Assembly: GCF_019393635.1 (NCBI RefSeq)
Contig: NC_057862.1
Span: 675,916,314 to 675,980,313 of the forward strand
Direction: 5' to 3'
Source: Dromiciops gliroides
Lineage: Eukaryota; Chordata; Mammalia; Microbiotheria; Microbiotheriidae
DNA length: 64,000 nt
Position numbers and translations under genes: made by a program
Notes under the pieces: generated by a model
What the model saw: the letters and a program-made list of their open reading frames with translations, nothing else
Told to the model about the DNA's origin: nothing
Database searches by the model: none
Shown here: positions 11,437 through 24,000 of the stretch, in pieces
Position numbering within the stretch: the first letter of the stretch is position 1
How the letters are laid out: every line of letters begins with the position of its first letter

Positions 11437-12587
11437 GATTCAGAATTTTAGATGGTTAAAATAACTTCACATTAAGCCGTGATACTATTTATAAAAGGTC
11501 AAAGAATTAACCCAGTGTAACTTCTTCGGTACACAAAATGTACTCTCATCTCAGGTTGGGAAAGCCTTGTGACTTCTGTCTGACAAAGGAATGACTCAAA
11601 TACTAAATAGGGAAGAGCTCCAATGGTTCCATTAGAAACTGTCTAAATAGTCTGGCCACAATAACTCACTCTCTCCTAGGCCAGTTGGTGACCTGTGATA
11701 AAGAACTCGGGCAACTTACAGCATGTACTGATTCAGGAGGCTTTCCTAGGGACTTATATAAAATAAAGGATCACAACTATAGACCCATAGGGAAATCCAT
11801 CCACACTCTCCATGAGTCCACTGCTCTGCTGTAAATAGGACTCCCCAAGTTCTTTCCTCTTTTTATAGAATCATACACTTTTATATTTAAAAGCCTCAAT
11901 GACTGCCTAAACCACACCAAACTTGAAGAAGAATCACAAATATAACACACTGACAAGTGGTCATCACCCTTCATTGCCAAGAACTCAGAGTTGAGTGGGT
12001 AGAAGTTGTGTGATGGATAGAATGTGGGGGGTAGAGAGACTTGAGGCAGGAAGGTCAATGAAAAGGCTACTGCAGTGATCTAGGTAAGAGGTGATAAAGT
12101 CCTATTTAAGGGTTGTGAGTGTATGGAGGAGAGAAGAGGATTCATATGAGATGTAGAGAAGATAGACATGGACAGTACTGACAACAGATTGGAGATGTGG
12201 GGTGAATGTCATGGAGGAGTCAAGGATGACCCTGGGGCTGCCAACTTAGGGGACTGGCAAGATGGAAGTACTTTCAACATTAATAATGAGAATGGGATCA
12301 GGGGAAGATTTGGAGAGAAAAACAATTAGTTCTGCCTTGGACTTTGAAAAGTCAGTAGGTGACTTTTTTACTTTATTCCCATAATGCCATCTGCAATGAC
12401 CCCACAGATTTTACACTACATATGTTCACTCAGTTAGCAAGCACTTAATAAGTGCATACTATGTGCCAAGTGCCACGCTATATGCTAGTGATACAAAGAC
12501 TCAGGACTGAGACAGAGTGGCACAGCACAGAGTCCCAGTTGGGAAAGCCAGACACTCGATGGTGCCTAGATCAAGAAAGGCCTGCTG

Positions 12588-12744
12588 AGGGGGCAGCTAG
12601 GTGGCACAATGGATAGAGCACTGGCCCTGGATTCAGGAGGACCTGAGTTCAAATCCGGCCTCAGACACTTAACACTTAACTAGCTGTGTGACCCTGGGCA
12701 AGTCACTTAACCCCAATTGCCTCAAAAATTAAAAAAAATAATAA
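12588..12744 (+). repeat. SINE
   Basis: Target repeat AAAGGCCTGCTG. Confidence 0.88.
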
Positions 12745-12809
12745 AGGCCTGCTGGAAAAGCTGAGATTTTACCTGCGACTTGAAGAAAACCAGGAAGGGA
12801 AGGAGGTAG

Positions 12810-13390
12810 AGATGTTGAGAACAATTAAAAGAAGGGGGCAAAGTCAAAATAGAAAGTATCCTCCTATTACCTCCTACAAGAAACCTCAAAACAAACTCTC
12901 AAGAGTGTCTTTCAGGCCAAAGAGAAAAGTACTACAAGCAGCAAGAAAAAAGTGCCAAAGAACCACGGTCAGGTTCACACAAGAATTAATAGCTACCACT
13001 GTGAAGGAAGAAAGATCATAGAATAAGTATTCTAAAGGGCAAAAATATAGTCTAAGCACCAAGAACAACTCACTGAGTAAAATTGAATATAATCCTAAAG
13101 TAGTTAAATGAATCTTAGTAAAACAAAGGACTTCCAAGAATCACTGATGAAATGACTAGAGCTGAGAAGAAACTTGATATACAAACAAGAGTCTAAAGAG
13201 AAACAAAAAATAGTAGAAATGAACCAATGGAAAATAATTTATATGATGAAGTTCAGCATTGTAATGAGGAGAGATGGGATTATACAAGCATCACAAATAA
13301 ATCATAATGTCATGAGGAGTCATAGAAAATGTCAAATAAATTGGAGGGCCTGGGAATGATTTTTGTTATGTTTTATTATCTTTATGAAAG
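12810..13390 (+). mobile_element. L1/HAL1 fragment (ORF1 C-terminal part), decayed
   Basis: Contains decayed ORF1 text (TTVRFTQELIATTVKEERS, compare the usual VRITxDLAASTLKDRR). The last 270 bases align with 62260-62520, so the insertion predates the duplication. Confidence 0.55.
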
Positions 13391-13830
13391 TTGCACCCAC
13401 ACTGAGGATATGAGATATACACTGAGGTCTGCAAATATGATTCTCATTTGCCAGTATAAACAATGGTCTGTGATTCTATTAGAGGGAGAAGACCCAAGAA
13501 ATCCCTCCACCCAGGCAGAATTCAACCTAGTCCTCACATGTGGACAGAGCTTCTTCATACTCAGCAGGAATGAGCCAATAGCAGTTGCAGCTAGTTCTCT
13601 GAGACAAGCACCGCAGCATATTCTAGTGTCCTTGAAGGTCCAATTGAATATCTGGAAAAAATAAAATGATTTGTTTCCCCTTTTCTATATGCATGTAAAT
13701 CATTGTAATCACAGCCTGGCCCTAGGGGAAAAGTTAAAGGACAGGCTTCCTCTGTGTCTATTTTCCCACTTCCCTTTGGGATTCCCATTCTGGGTGGAGA
13801 AGGTGAAGTGGATGAGGGACCTGGGATTTG

Positions 13831-13838
13831 CACACACG

Positions 13839-13880
<42 letters not shown>
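13831..13880. repeat. (CA)n microsatellite
   Basis: About 20 CA units. Confidence 0.93.
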
Positions 13881-13881
<1 letters not shown>

Positions 13882-14539
13882 TTCACTCCAAACTTCTTTT
13901 TCTCCATCTGATAGCATCCCTCCTTGACCTGCCCCATCAGTCACAAGGTTTTTGAGAAATGTTTCATGGTTCTTGGTAACTCTGCATTCTCCTCCTACCC
14001 CACTCTCCAGTGGCTCACCTTCCAATGTAATACACTGATGGATGTTGTAGCCTGTGGAAAAAAATTAGAGAAAATCACCAAAAAATGCACACCGGAGAGT
14101 GGGTCTGAAGATGTGACTCTTATATCCCCCTTTCTCAAGGCAAGAATACACTTGATCTCTGCCTATACCCTCCCCAGAGACAAAGACTGTGCATCTCCCA
14201 AACTAGACTAGGAGCTGCCTATGCACAAACACTGTATCCCAATCAGATCAATCATTCCCCAAGGATGGTGCCTAGTTCTCTTCTCCCTCCTCAAGTAGAG
14301 TCTACAGGACCTCTCCTTGGGTCAGTGATCTTCAACATATATTAATGTTGAAATGAATGAATGAAATGAAAAAATGAGGGAATAACTAGCATCCTCATCA
14401 ATTGGGAGGTGGCACAAAGCTGGATGGGGCAGCTACCATGTTGGATGACCTTTAGGATCCAGAAAGATAATGATGGGTCATAAACATTGTCCAAAACGAA
14501 TATGATTTGTATAAAACCAGCTGTAAAGTTTCTACCAGC

Positions 14540-15330
14540 AAGATAGGAGAGACATGACTACCCAACAGTTCATGTGAAAAAAAAAGATTGGGGGAATTTT
14601 TACTAGATTGAAAACTCAGTTTGAATCAATGAAATAAAATGGCAGCTGAAAAAGTAAATATGGTTTTAGGTTGCATTAAAAGAAAAGTCCAGAGGCAGCT
14701 AGGTGGCACAGTAGATAAAGCACTGGCCTTGGATTCAGGAGGACTTGAGTTCAAATCTGGCCTCAGACACCTGACACTTACTAGCTGTGTGACCCTCATT
14801 GCCCAGCCAAAAAAAAAAGAAAAGAAAAGAAAAGTCCAGAGGAAGGTAAAACTCTCACTATGCTCTGCCCTGGTCAGCCTGCTTTGTACTACTGTAATGC
14901 AATCAAGTCCTTCAGGAAGGACACTGACAACATATAACATAGCCAGAAATCTATCATGATAAGATAGGAAGAGAACTAGAAATGATGCCATACAATAGTT
15001 TAAAGGACATGGGGAAGTTTGGCCTAGGGAAGAGAAGTCTAGGGGCAGCTATGTTTGAGCTATTACACAAGGAGGAATTAAATTTGCTCTACCTAGAAGG
15101 GGATGTAGATGGTGGGGCAAATGTGGTTTGTAAGATAGGAAAAAATTCTATTTCAAAAGTAGAGTGGGATAATACAAGAGATGATAAGGTCTCCATTTCT
15201 TTTGAACTAACTTTAAGCAAGTTGATCACCAGAGTTATTGAAGAACTGTTGTTCAGTCAGGTACAATTTGGACAGGAGGACCATGGTGGTCCCTATGAAC
15301 TCCAGGATTCTGTTTGCAATGTGTGATTCT
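14540..15330 (+). mobile_element. L3/CR1 LINE 3' fragment, split by a SINE
   Basis: Text such as GGAAGTTTGGCC..GAAGAGAAG and the end GGTCCCTATGAACTCC..GATTCTG is the 3' end of an L3/CR1-type LINE. A SINE at 14693-14830 interrupts it. Confidence 0.6.
14693..14830 (+). repeat. SINE inside L3/CR1
   Basis: Target repeat GAAAAGTCCAGAG. Confidence 0.88.
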
Positions 15331-15349
15331 ATTGACAATGCTTTTTTGA

Positions 15350-17225
15350 CCATTCAAGGAGCAAGTTCAGAGGCAAGCAGAAGCTAGTGACATATCACAT
15401 GAGCAAAGTGTCATCTCAGTTCTACCTTTGAGCACTTACTGATGCCTACTAAAAGGAACAACCAGAGCAGGAAACTCAGCCCAAAGGGAAGCCTGCAATT
15501 TTACCACTCTAAATCAGAAAAGCTTTCCATCTGATATCAACTGAGTCCAGCAGAATTCTACCAAAACTCCAAATGGGAAAGTCTACAGACATGCTACTCA
15601 GACCCAAATCCATGTCTGCATCATTTAGAGCTCAGATATGGAGGGCAGAAATCAGACTGTGCCCTGGGTCAGACAACAAAATTTACAGCTGCCCAAGCTG
15701 AGCTGTCCTGGAGACCCTTGAATAACACAAAACTCAAAACCCCAAGAAAACAGCAGGACTGCACCAGACAATCCCTCTTGGTGTGGGCAGTGCCCAGCAC
15801 TAACATAAATGTAAAAATTAGGAAGTAGCCTTAAAGGATAATTAAACCTCCAAAAAGCATTCTACAATTTTAAAACTACCATGGTGATAGAGACACTCAA
15901 GACAGAAATCCAGAAGAGGAAAATGGCTCCAAATCATTTACAAACAAACACTCAAAAAAACCCATCATAACTTGGGTACACATTAAAATAGAATTCTTAA
16001 ACAATATGAAGCAACAGCAGAAGAAAAAGACAAATGTCGTGGGGGATATGGGGGAAATGAGACATTAATGCACTCTTGGTAAAGTTGTAGATTGATTCAA
16101 ATGTTCTGTAGAGCAATTTGGAACTATGCTTAAAGGACTATAAAACCATTCATACTCTTTGACCTAGCAATATCATTACTAGGTTGGTACCCTAAAAGAG
16201 ATTTTTTAAAAGTTGAATTCAATACTATTGTTCTGTAAGAAATGATGAGCAGGAAGAGTTCAGAGAAACCTGGAGGGTCTTACGTGAGCTGATGATGAGT
16301 GAGATGAGCAGAACCAGAAGAACATTGTACACAGTATCATCAACATTGAGTGTTGACCTACTGTGATGGACTATATTCTTCTCACCAATGCAATGGTACA
16401 GAAGAGTTCCAGGGAACTCATGATAGAAGAGGATCTCCAAATCCAAGAAAAAAAAAGAAAGAATGAACTGTGGAGTATAGATGCTGATTGAACCATATTA
16501 TTTCTTTTGTTTTGGGTGCTGTTGGTTTTTTTTTTTCTTTCTATTTTGAGGTTTTGCATCACTGCTCTGATTCTTTCTCTTGTAACAGGATTAATGCAGA
16601 AATAGGATTAATGTTATTATGTGTATATATATGTGTGTATATATATATATGTATAGAGATATATAGATATAACCTATATCAGATTACCTGCTGTCTAGGG
16701 GAGGGGGGAGGGAGGGGTGGGAGGGAGAAAAATCTGAAATTGTAAAGCATGTATAAACAAAAGTTGAGAACTATCTTTACATGTAATGGAAAAAATAAAA
16801 TACCTCATACATTAAAAAAAAAGTTGAATTCAAAATTGGGGTGATGCCTATCAATTGGTGAATGGCTGAACAAATTGCGGGATGAGGTTAGGATGGAACC
16901 CTATTGTGCTATAGGAAATGATGAGCAAGATGCCATCAGGATTTAATGAAAAATGCAGTCCATCTACAGAGAAGGAACTGATACAGATTGAAGTATATTT
17001 TTTGTTAGTTCCTCTTTCTAAAGTTTTTTTGTCTATTTTCTTTCACAAGCTGACTAATGTGGAAATATTTTGCATGACTGCACATGTATAACTTATATTG
17101 AATTGCTTGAGTTCTTAAGGGGGTTAGAGAGGGAGGGAGGAAGAGAATTTAGAACACAAAGTTTTAAAAATTGATATGAAAATTTGTTTTACATATAACT
17201 TGGGGAAAATTCTAAATAAATTAAA
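15350..17225 (+). mobile_element. L1 debris: 5' region and two 3' ends
   Basis: 15350-16030 resembles an L1/HAL1 5' region. 16040-16200 matches the end of ORF2 (text like GGAACTATGCTTAAAGGACTATAAA). 16210-16812 and 16815-17225 are two 3' UTR copies with the GCACATGTATAACTTATAT motif and G-rich tract before the A-rich tail. Confidence 0.65.
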
Positions 17226-17242
17226 AATAAGAGATATGGGGT

Positions 17243-17399
17243 GGGGCAGTTAGGTGGTGCAGTGGATAGAGCACCGGCCCTGGAGTCAGGAGTACCTGAG
17301 TTCAAATCCAGCCTCAGACACTTAACACTTACTAGCTATGTGACCCTGGGCAAGTCACTTAACCCCAATTGCCTCACTTAAAAAAAACAAACAAACAAA
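17243..17399 (+). repeat. SINE between L1 fragments
   Basis: Target repeat AAGAGATATG. Confidence 0.88.
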
Positions 17400-17404
17400 A
17401 GAGA

Positions 17405-17830
17405 TATGAAGCAAAAGTTTGCCTTTTAAAAGGATGAGTTAAAAGAGGTTTGGGGAAAATAAATGAGATCTATGGAAGAAAGAATTGGAAATAGAATTAA
17501 CAGCTTGGCACAAGGGGTATAAAGTCTTTCCCAAGACATAAACTCCTTGAAAATTAGAATAGACCAAATAAAATTCAATGAACCAAATGAAACAAGAAAT
17601 ACGAAAAACAAAATAGTCTGAATAAAAGAAGAAAAGATAAAGGATATTATAGAAAAAGCAACTGACCTGGAAAACAGATAGAAGAGAGAAAATTTAAGAC
17701 TGGTTAGACTACCTGGAAATCATGACCAAATAAAAAGAACCTAGACCTCGAATTCCAAAAAATTCTTAATGGAGAAGCCCACAGATCTCTTAGATCTGGA
17801 GGGTAAAGTGGAAATAGAAATCAAAGTTGT
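17405..17830 (+). mobile_element. L1 ORF1 fragment, decayed
   Basis: Coiled-coil-like text followed by a relic of LENRxRRxNLRxxGLPxNHD (about 17670-17730). It ends just below gene B's transmembrane exon. Confidence 0.55.
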
Positions 17831-17931
17831 TTTTGTTTCCTGTACCTTCATAAAGTTGATGAAACATCAACATCTCCATCCCTTACTGACCTACTAGTCT
17901 CGTCCCTTTCCCTCTCTCCCCATATACACAC

Positions 17932-18048
17932 CTGTTTTTATTTTCTTCCACATGATGAAGGATGCAGCACAGCTCAAGACCAGAATGACAACACCCAGGA
18001 TGGTCAGGGTTACAGTCCATGACCTCCTTTCAGGATACTTCACATGGA
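17932..18048 (-). CDS. Gene B exon: connecting peptide and transmembrane segment
   Basis: 117 bases, acceptor CCACAG, donor ACAG/GTGTGT. Connecting residues VHVKYPERRS are followed by a hydrophobic span (TLTILGVVILVLSCAASFIM) and the basic WKKIKT. Same length and same membrane cysteine as gene A. Confidence 0.85.
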
Positions 18049-21000
18049 CTGTGGCAACAAGAGGAGTACAAAGAGAAGACAGTTAATTTGAGTAGAAATC
18101 TTTCAGGTGGCAATGGGAAATTGTTGGTTTTTTGTGTTTGTTGTTGCAATTTGTACTTCTCAAAGAGGACCAATGACATCAAGAGAGTGATGTCTGGACT
18201 TGCAAGTGAATTGGATTTAAATGTGCAGCATTGTGCAAAGTCATAACCCTCAATCTCCCCTCTAAGGCATCTGAGTCCAGTGGCAAGATATAGTTCAGGA
18301 TGACTGGAAATTACTCCAGATAGAGTGGGAGACCTTGGTCTTTTAAGCTAAGGTCTGTCCCAAGTCTAAATTCATCTGAGGCAAAATCCATTCAGTGATT
18401 TAAGGCTAGGTAAGAAATGAGGTAAAATATGGGCTAGTCTACCTACTCAAAAAAAATTAATAATAAATTGGGAGGAGAATACCTTCAGAATCTGGCCATA
18501 ACAGAAATATTGGCTATTTTCCCTTATTCTGAGCCATCATAACCCAAACAATGATCAAATGAGACTTGGGCTGGGACCTATTACTGGCCAATCAGTGAGA
18601 GCCAGAATGATTTAGGCTTAAGGCATGTTCAAATAGCTCAATTTGAATCCCAATGTTTTGGTTTTTTTTTTTTATCAAAGCCTAGTTTTTCAGAACTCTA
18701 TTTTAGGAAATCATAAATGAAACTATATTGGGACAAAAAAGTTAATTGTTCTAGTTTGTTCCTGTTGGGAAATTTCCCCTCTTGTTATGTTCTGGAGAAG
18801 TTAGAGGAAGTGGAAGGGATAAACATCATTTCATGGCTAATCCTTCTATAGTTCAACCCAACCAAGTCAGGCTAAGCACTCACCAGGATATGCTTTCGGT
18901 GTGCCCAGCTCGATATGGTCCACTACACAGTCATAATTGGTCCCTGTGTCCCCTGGTGGAAGCTCAATGGTGATTCGTTGGTAGAAGGTAGAATCAGCAT
19001 TGGGTAAGACACCACTGGAGCTCTCCTTCCCAGCCACAATCATCTCCTTCCCCTTCTGCCAGTGCAACAGGATAGAGCTGGGGTAGAAGCCAGTAGCAGA
19101 GCAGGAGAGGGTAGTAATGCCACCCATGGCCTCACGGCAGGACACAGTCACCTCAGGGGGCACTAAAGGTAGAGGTCAGAAGAGAAGGTATCATGTGTAA
19201 ATCTCAGTAGCATTTTCTGTTCCCTTATCTTTCCCTTTCTTCATTTCTCTTATTGGCCAAACCCCTAGGACTAAGCAGTCATAAGGTCTTGGAGGGCAAA
19301 GTGCTACATGATTCAATATATACTTTCTCATTATCTATTTTATATCTCTCCACTTCCCTCTGCACATAGTTGATCCTCAACAAATGGTTGTTGATTTGTG
19401 GCCTCAGACACTTGCTAGCTATGTGACCTTAGGCAGATCAATTAGCCCTGTTTGCCTCAGTTTCCTCACCTGTAAAAAAGAGCTGAAGAACAAAATGCAA
19501 ACCACTACAGTTATAGTAATAACACCAGCAGATTTGTAACCCAATTAGGAAGTCAACAGAGTATTGACCATTAATTACAATAGGTTAAAAGCCAGAATTT
19601 TCTTCAATATTTCCTAGTGTTAATATTCATGAATTCATCTATGTGTTTATTCCCTTCAATTATGAGGATCACAGGCCCTGAAGATAGAAAGCCTGAGAGA
19701 CAGACTTAAGCACAGGGCCGGTGCTTTATTCACTGGGCCACCTAGCTTCCCCCGAGTCCCTCATTCTTAGTGTGAATCATATCTAGAAAGTAGGCAGGGT
19801 ATGATTGCTGTTTGAGAATTGATAGTGTGATGATCAGTCACAACAGAGAGGAGGAAAAGATGCTTATTTTGTTGTAGTTTTCTCTGCCAAGAAGAATCAC
19901 TTTTGCACTCAAAATCAGAAAAAAAAAGACCAATGGGGAGTAGGAGCAAGATATAAGAATGGAAAGATTGAGAGAATATGTGGCTTTCTTTTTTTAAAAG
20001 AAATGTAGAAGTAGTAATGGTGGTAGTGGTGGTGGTCATGGTAGTGGTGGTAGGAGTAATTGTAGTAGAAGTAGTAGTAAAAAATAGTGATGGTAATAGA
20101 AATAAAAGTAGAAGCAGAGTAGTAGTAATATTTCTATTTATGTAGCACTTTAAGGTTTGCAAAGAATTACAAATATTCTCTTATTTGATCTTTACCTGAC
20201 CCAGAAGAACCATATTCTTGGGTTCTGAAAGTGCTAACAGATAGGATACCTTATTTGCTGACAGTGAGGCCTGACAGATCATGGAGAATGAAGAAATTAC
20301 CACAGGACTAGAGAAGAGTAAATATTGAACTTATTTTTTTAAAAAAGAGAATTAAGAGTCTGCAAAGTCAAGCCAGCTAGTGTAGCTTGGATTCCTGGGA
20401 AGATTCTACAATGGCTCATTAAAGATATGGTTAATGAAAACCTAAAAAGGAAGTAGTGATTACAAAGAGCTAGTTAATCTTCACTGGGATCAGGTCATGC
20501 CTGACCAACCTCATTTTCTTTGTTGGAAAGATTCCTAAGCTAGTAGATGAGGGGATTGCTGGGAATATAGTTTACCCAGATTTAAGCATTTAGGAAAGAA
20601 ACATGCTAAACTTAGGGAAAAGATGGAATAAGGTGGACAATACAAGAAGATAGCTTAAAAATTGGTTGAGTGATTAGACTCAAGTCAATTCAACAAACAT
20701 TTATTAAACTGTGTGCTATACACTGTGCTAAGCACAGGGGAAACAAGGAGAAGTTATAGAACAAGACCTGAACTAAATGATATTACACTCTAGTGGGGAA
20801 GACAACATGGAAGACACTTGGGGGAAGGCATTAGTATTTGTATGAATGGTTCAATGTTGACCTGGCCAGAGGTCTCCAATGTAGTGCCCCAAGGATCTAT
20901 ACTGGACCCTCTGTTGTTTAACATTTTCATCAATGACTTGGAAGAAAGCATAGATGCCATGATAATCACATTTGAACATGTGAAAATCTAAGGAGGGATC

Positions 21001-24000
21001 AGTAACACATGGGATGACAAGTCTAGATCAAAAAAGAACTGGACAAGCTAAAAGATTAGTCTGAATATTATAAGGTAAAGTTCAATATGAATTAATGTAA
21101 ATGGCTTTATATAAGTAAATTTACTAGAGAAGATGGGAGAGGTATGGTTATAAAGTAATTTCTCTACTTCAAAAGATGGGTCTTCATTAGTTATTGTTGC
21201 AAGAGAGTGTTGTCATCATCATAACAGGTCATTCCCCTTCCTTTTGATGATGGGCATCTCTACCTTTAGCTGGACTAGTTATTAAGAAAAAGACAAAGAC
21301 AGAGAAGCATATTATGTCTTTGGGCTTTGGTTTCCCTAATATGATAATATGAAACAGTTTGCACTTAGGAGTTTACTAGCCAAGACAAACCCAGGTCATA
21401 TAGTGACCAGAACTATAAAACACTTTTCACACAAATCGTCAGATCTAAACAACTGGAAAAATATTAAGTGCTCCTGGGTGGGCTGCACCAATATAATAAA
21501 AATTATAATAATACCTGTTAATTCATTTATTTAATGCTATACCAGTCAAACTATCAAAAATATTTTATGGATATAGAAAAATAATAACAATTCATCTAAA
21601 AGAACAAAAGTTCAAGGCTATAAAGGGAATCAATGAAAAAATACAAAACAAGGTGGTCTAGCAGTAGCAGATCTCAAAATATATTTTAAAGTAGTAATAA
21701 TCAAATTACTCTGGTACTGGCTAAGAAATGCAGAGGTGGATCACTGGTGTAGAATATGTACAAATTACACTGTAGTAAATAACTATAGTAGTTATATAGC
21801 AATATGATAAACCCAAAGATTCAAGCTTTTGGAACAAAAACTCATTATTTGACCAAAACTGCTGGGAAAACTGGAAAGCAGTATGGCAAAAACTAGGTAT
21901 AGACCAACATCTCACAACATATACTAAAATAAGGTAAAAATGGATACACGATTTATACATAAAGGGTGATATCATAAGCAAATTGAAATAACATGTGATA
22001 GTTTATCTGTCAGATTTATGGACAGAGGAAGAATTTAGGACCAATGAAGATATAGAGAGCAATACAAAATATCACATAGATCCTTTTGATTATATAAAAT
22101 TTAAAAGTTTTTGCACAAACAAAACTAATGTAACCAAGATTATAAGGGAAGCAGAAAACTGGGAAAGAATTTTTGAAACAAATTTCTCTGATAAAGGTCT
22201 CATTTCTCAAATATATAGAGAACTGACTCAAATTTATAAAAATACAGGTCATCCCCCAATTGATAAATGGTTAAAGGATATGAACAGGAAGTATTCAGAC
22301 AAAGAAATCAAAGCCATCTATAATCATGCACCTCCACTGAAAGAAGTGATATTGATTTATCTATTTTATTTATACTATTTTTTACTTTCATTTTTCTCTT
22401 ATTCAAGTTTTATTATACAAAATTACTAGTATGGTAATGTTTTACATAATTGCACATGTATAACCTATATTTGATTGCTTACCACCGCAGGGGAGGGAGG
22501 GAAGGAGGGATAAAATTTGGAACTCAAAACTTTAAATAAAAATGTTTATTATTAAAAAAAAAAAAGAATGTAGGGAAGTCTGCCCTGGATATCCTGATGG
22601 GAAGTGGGTTGGAAGGCCAAGTACTCACCATTCTTCCTTATACTTGAGTGCTGCAGGATTTTTTTCATGGTGTCAATACAATATTCTTGCATGTAGTGTT
22701 CCCTCTGAGTGGTCCAGAGGGTACTTGTCAGAAGGGGTTTGAAGGGCTCAGCCTCAGGCATCAAGACAATCCAATTTCCCATCTCCTCATCCAGAAGGCA
22801 AAACTCTTGACCATCTACAGCAATCTGGATTTCATTTCCTATATAGTCATATCTCTCAATCTCACAGGCTACAGAGACCTGTACTGTGCAGTTCACTGTG
22901 GGGGGAGGTTGAAAGGTAATATAATGATATAAGTACTGGACACAGAGTCAATAGGACCTGAATATGAATTGTAGCTCTTACATTTACTAGCTGTATTACC
23001 TTATGTTACCTTAACAGTATTCTCATTTAGCAAACAGGGATAATAGTCACTTCCCTTTTTACAGAGCTGTTGAGAAGGAAATTAGGTATTCAAAGGAAGA
23101 CAGAAATGAGAGCTGTTATGTTGATATCACAGAAAGACAGATAACCTTAGGGTGTCCAATACTGTGGAGATCTCTAAGGGATCCCTAAGAGTGACCTGTT
23201 TATGGATATTTCTTGAGCTCCTAAGGGAGGCAGATGCTCCCTATGAATAATCATGATCAAAGTAAGCTAGGGAACTTTAGTTAAGAAAGAATCACTTAAG
23301 AGCTTGATAATGTTAGTACGGGCCTGACCAGTTTCCTAATATATGATCTTCCAGTCACCTTATCTTGGTGTATTATTTATGTATTTGTATATGGCCCTTT
23401 TTTCTAGAGAGTAATCCCTAGAAGAACAAACTGGAGGTTTAGAGTGCAGGCAGGAGAGGAGAATTTGGAAGTAACCACTGTAACTAGGGATTGAAATACA
23501 GAGGCAATGGCAAAAGAAGAGGACAGATAAATAATAGTTGGTTAGTTTATACAGCAGATATCTGAACTCAGAAATCATGGAAAAATAGGGGGTTAATTGC
23601 TTCAAAGTGAAGATCAATTATAGGGAAAATATGGAGGGTACAGGGAAAAGGCAAACTTTGGTGTAAAGACAAAGAACCCCTGGACTGCCTGGCACATATA
23701 AGGCCCTTAATAAATTTTGATTGATTGATTGACCAGGTCCAAAAGAAGGTGCCAATGCCCTGGGAAGCTGATGTGGCCCAATGAGAACCAATTCCATCTC
23801 TTCTCCCTAGAGTGCCCAGAGAACCTGAACACTCAGGCCAATGGCATGGCCTCCTAGAAAAGGGGCCATTGACTTCAATGAAGGCAAAAAAAAAAAAGAG
23901 GGAAGGAAGAAGACATGAGAGAAGGGAAGAGGGGCTGACTTACCTTCATGCTTGGTGTCATTCTGCATCAACTTCTTCAGGAACCAGAGGAAACTCTTCT

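Larger units (their letters stand above)
9590..12563. repeat. Block X: segmental duplicate of 47305-49580
   Basis: From the 3' end of a MIR/THER1 element to AAAGCCAGACA, this block aligns in order with 47305-49580, with many substitutions. Block X alone holds SINEs at 10050, 11295 and the LTR at 10750; block X' alone holds a SINE at 48108. It includes an old repeat (12000-12370) with a TTGAGGCAG core. Confidence 0.8.

Noticed and set aside
13591-14025. 144-residue minus-strand frame
   Set aside because: Crosses the CA satellite (CVCVCV run); no domain.
14982-15326. 114-residue plus-strand frame
   Set aside because: It is the decayed 3' end of an L3/CR1 LINE.
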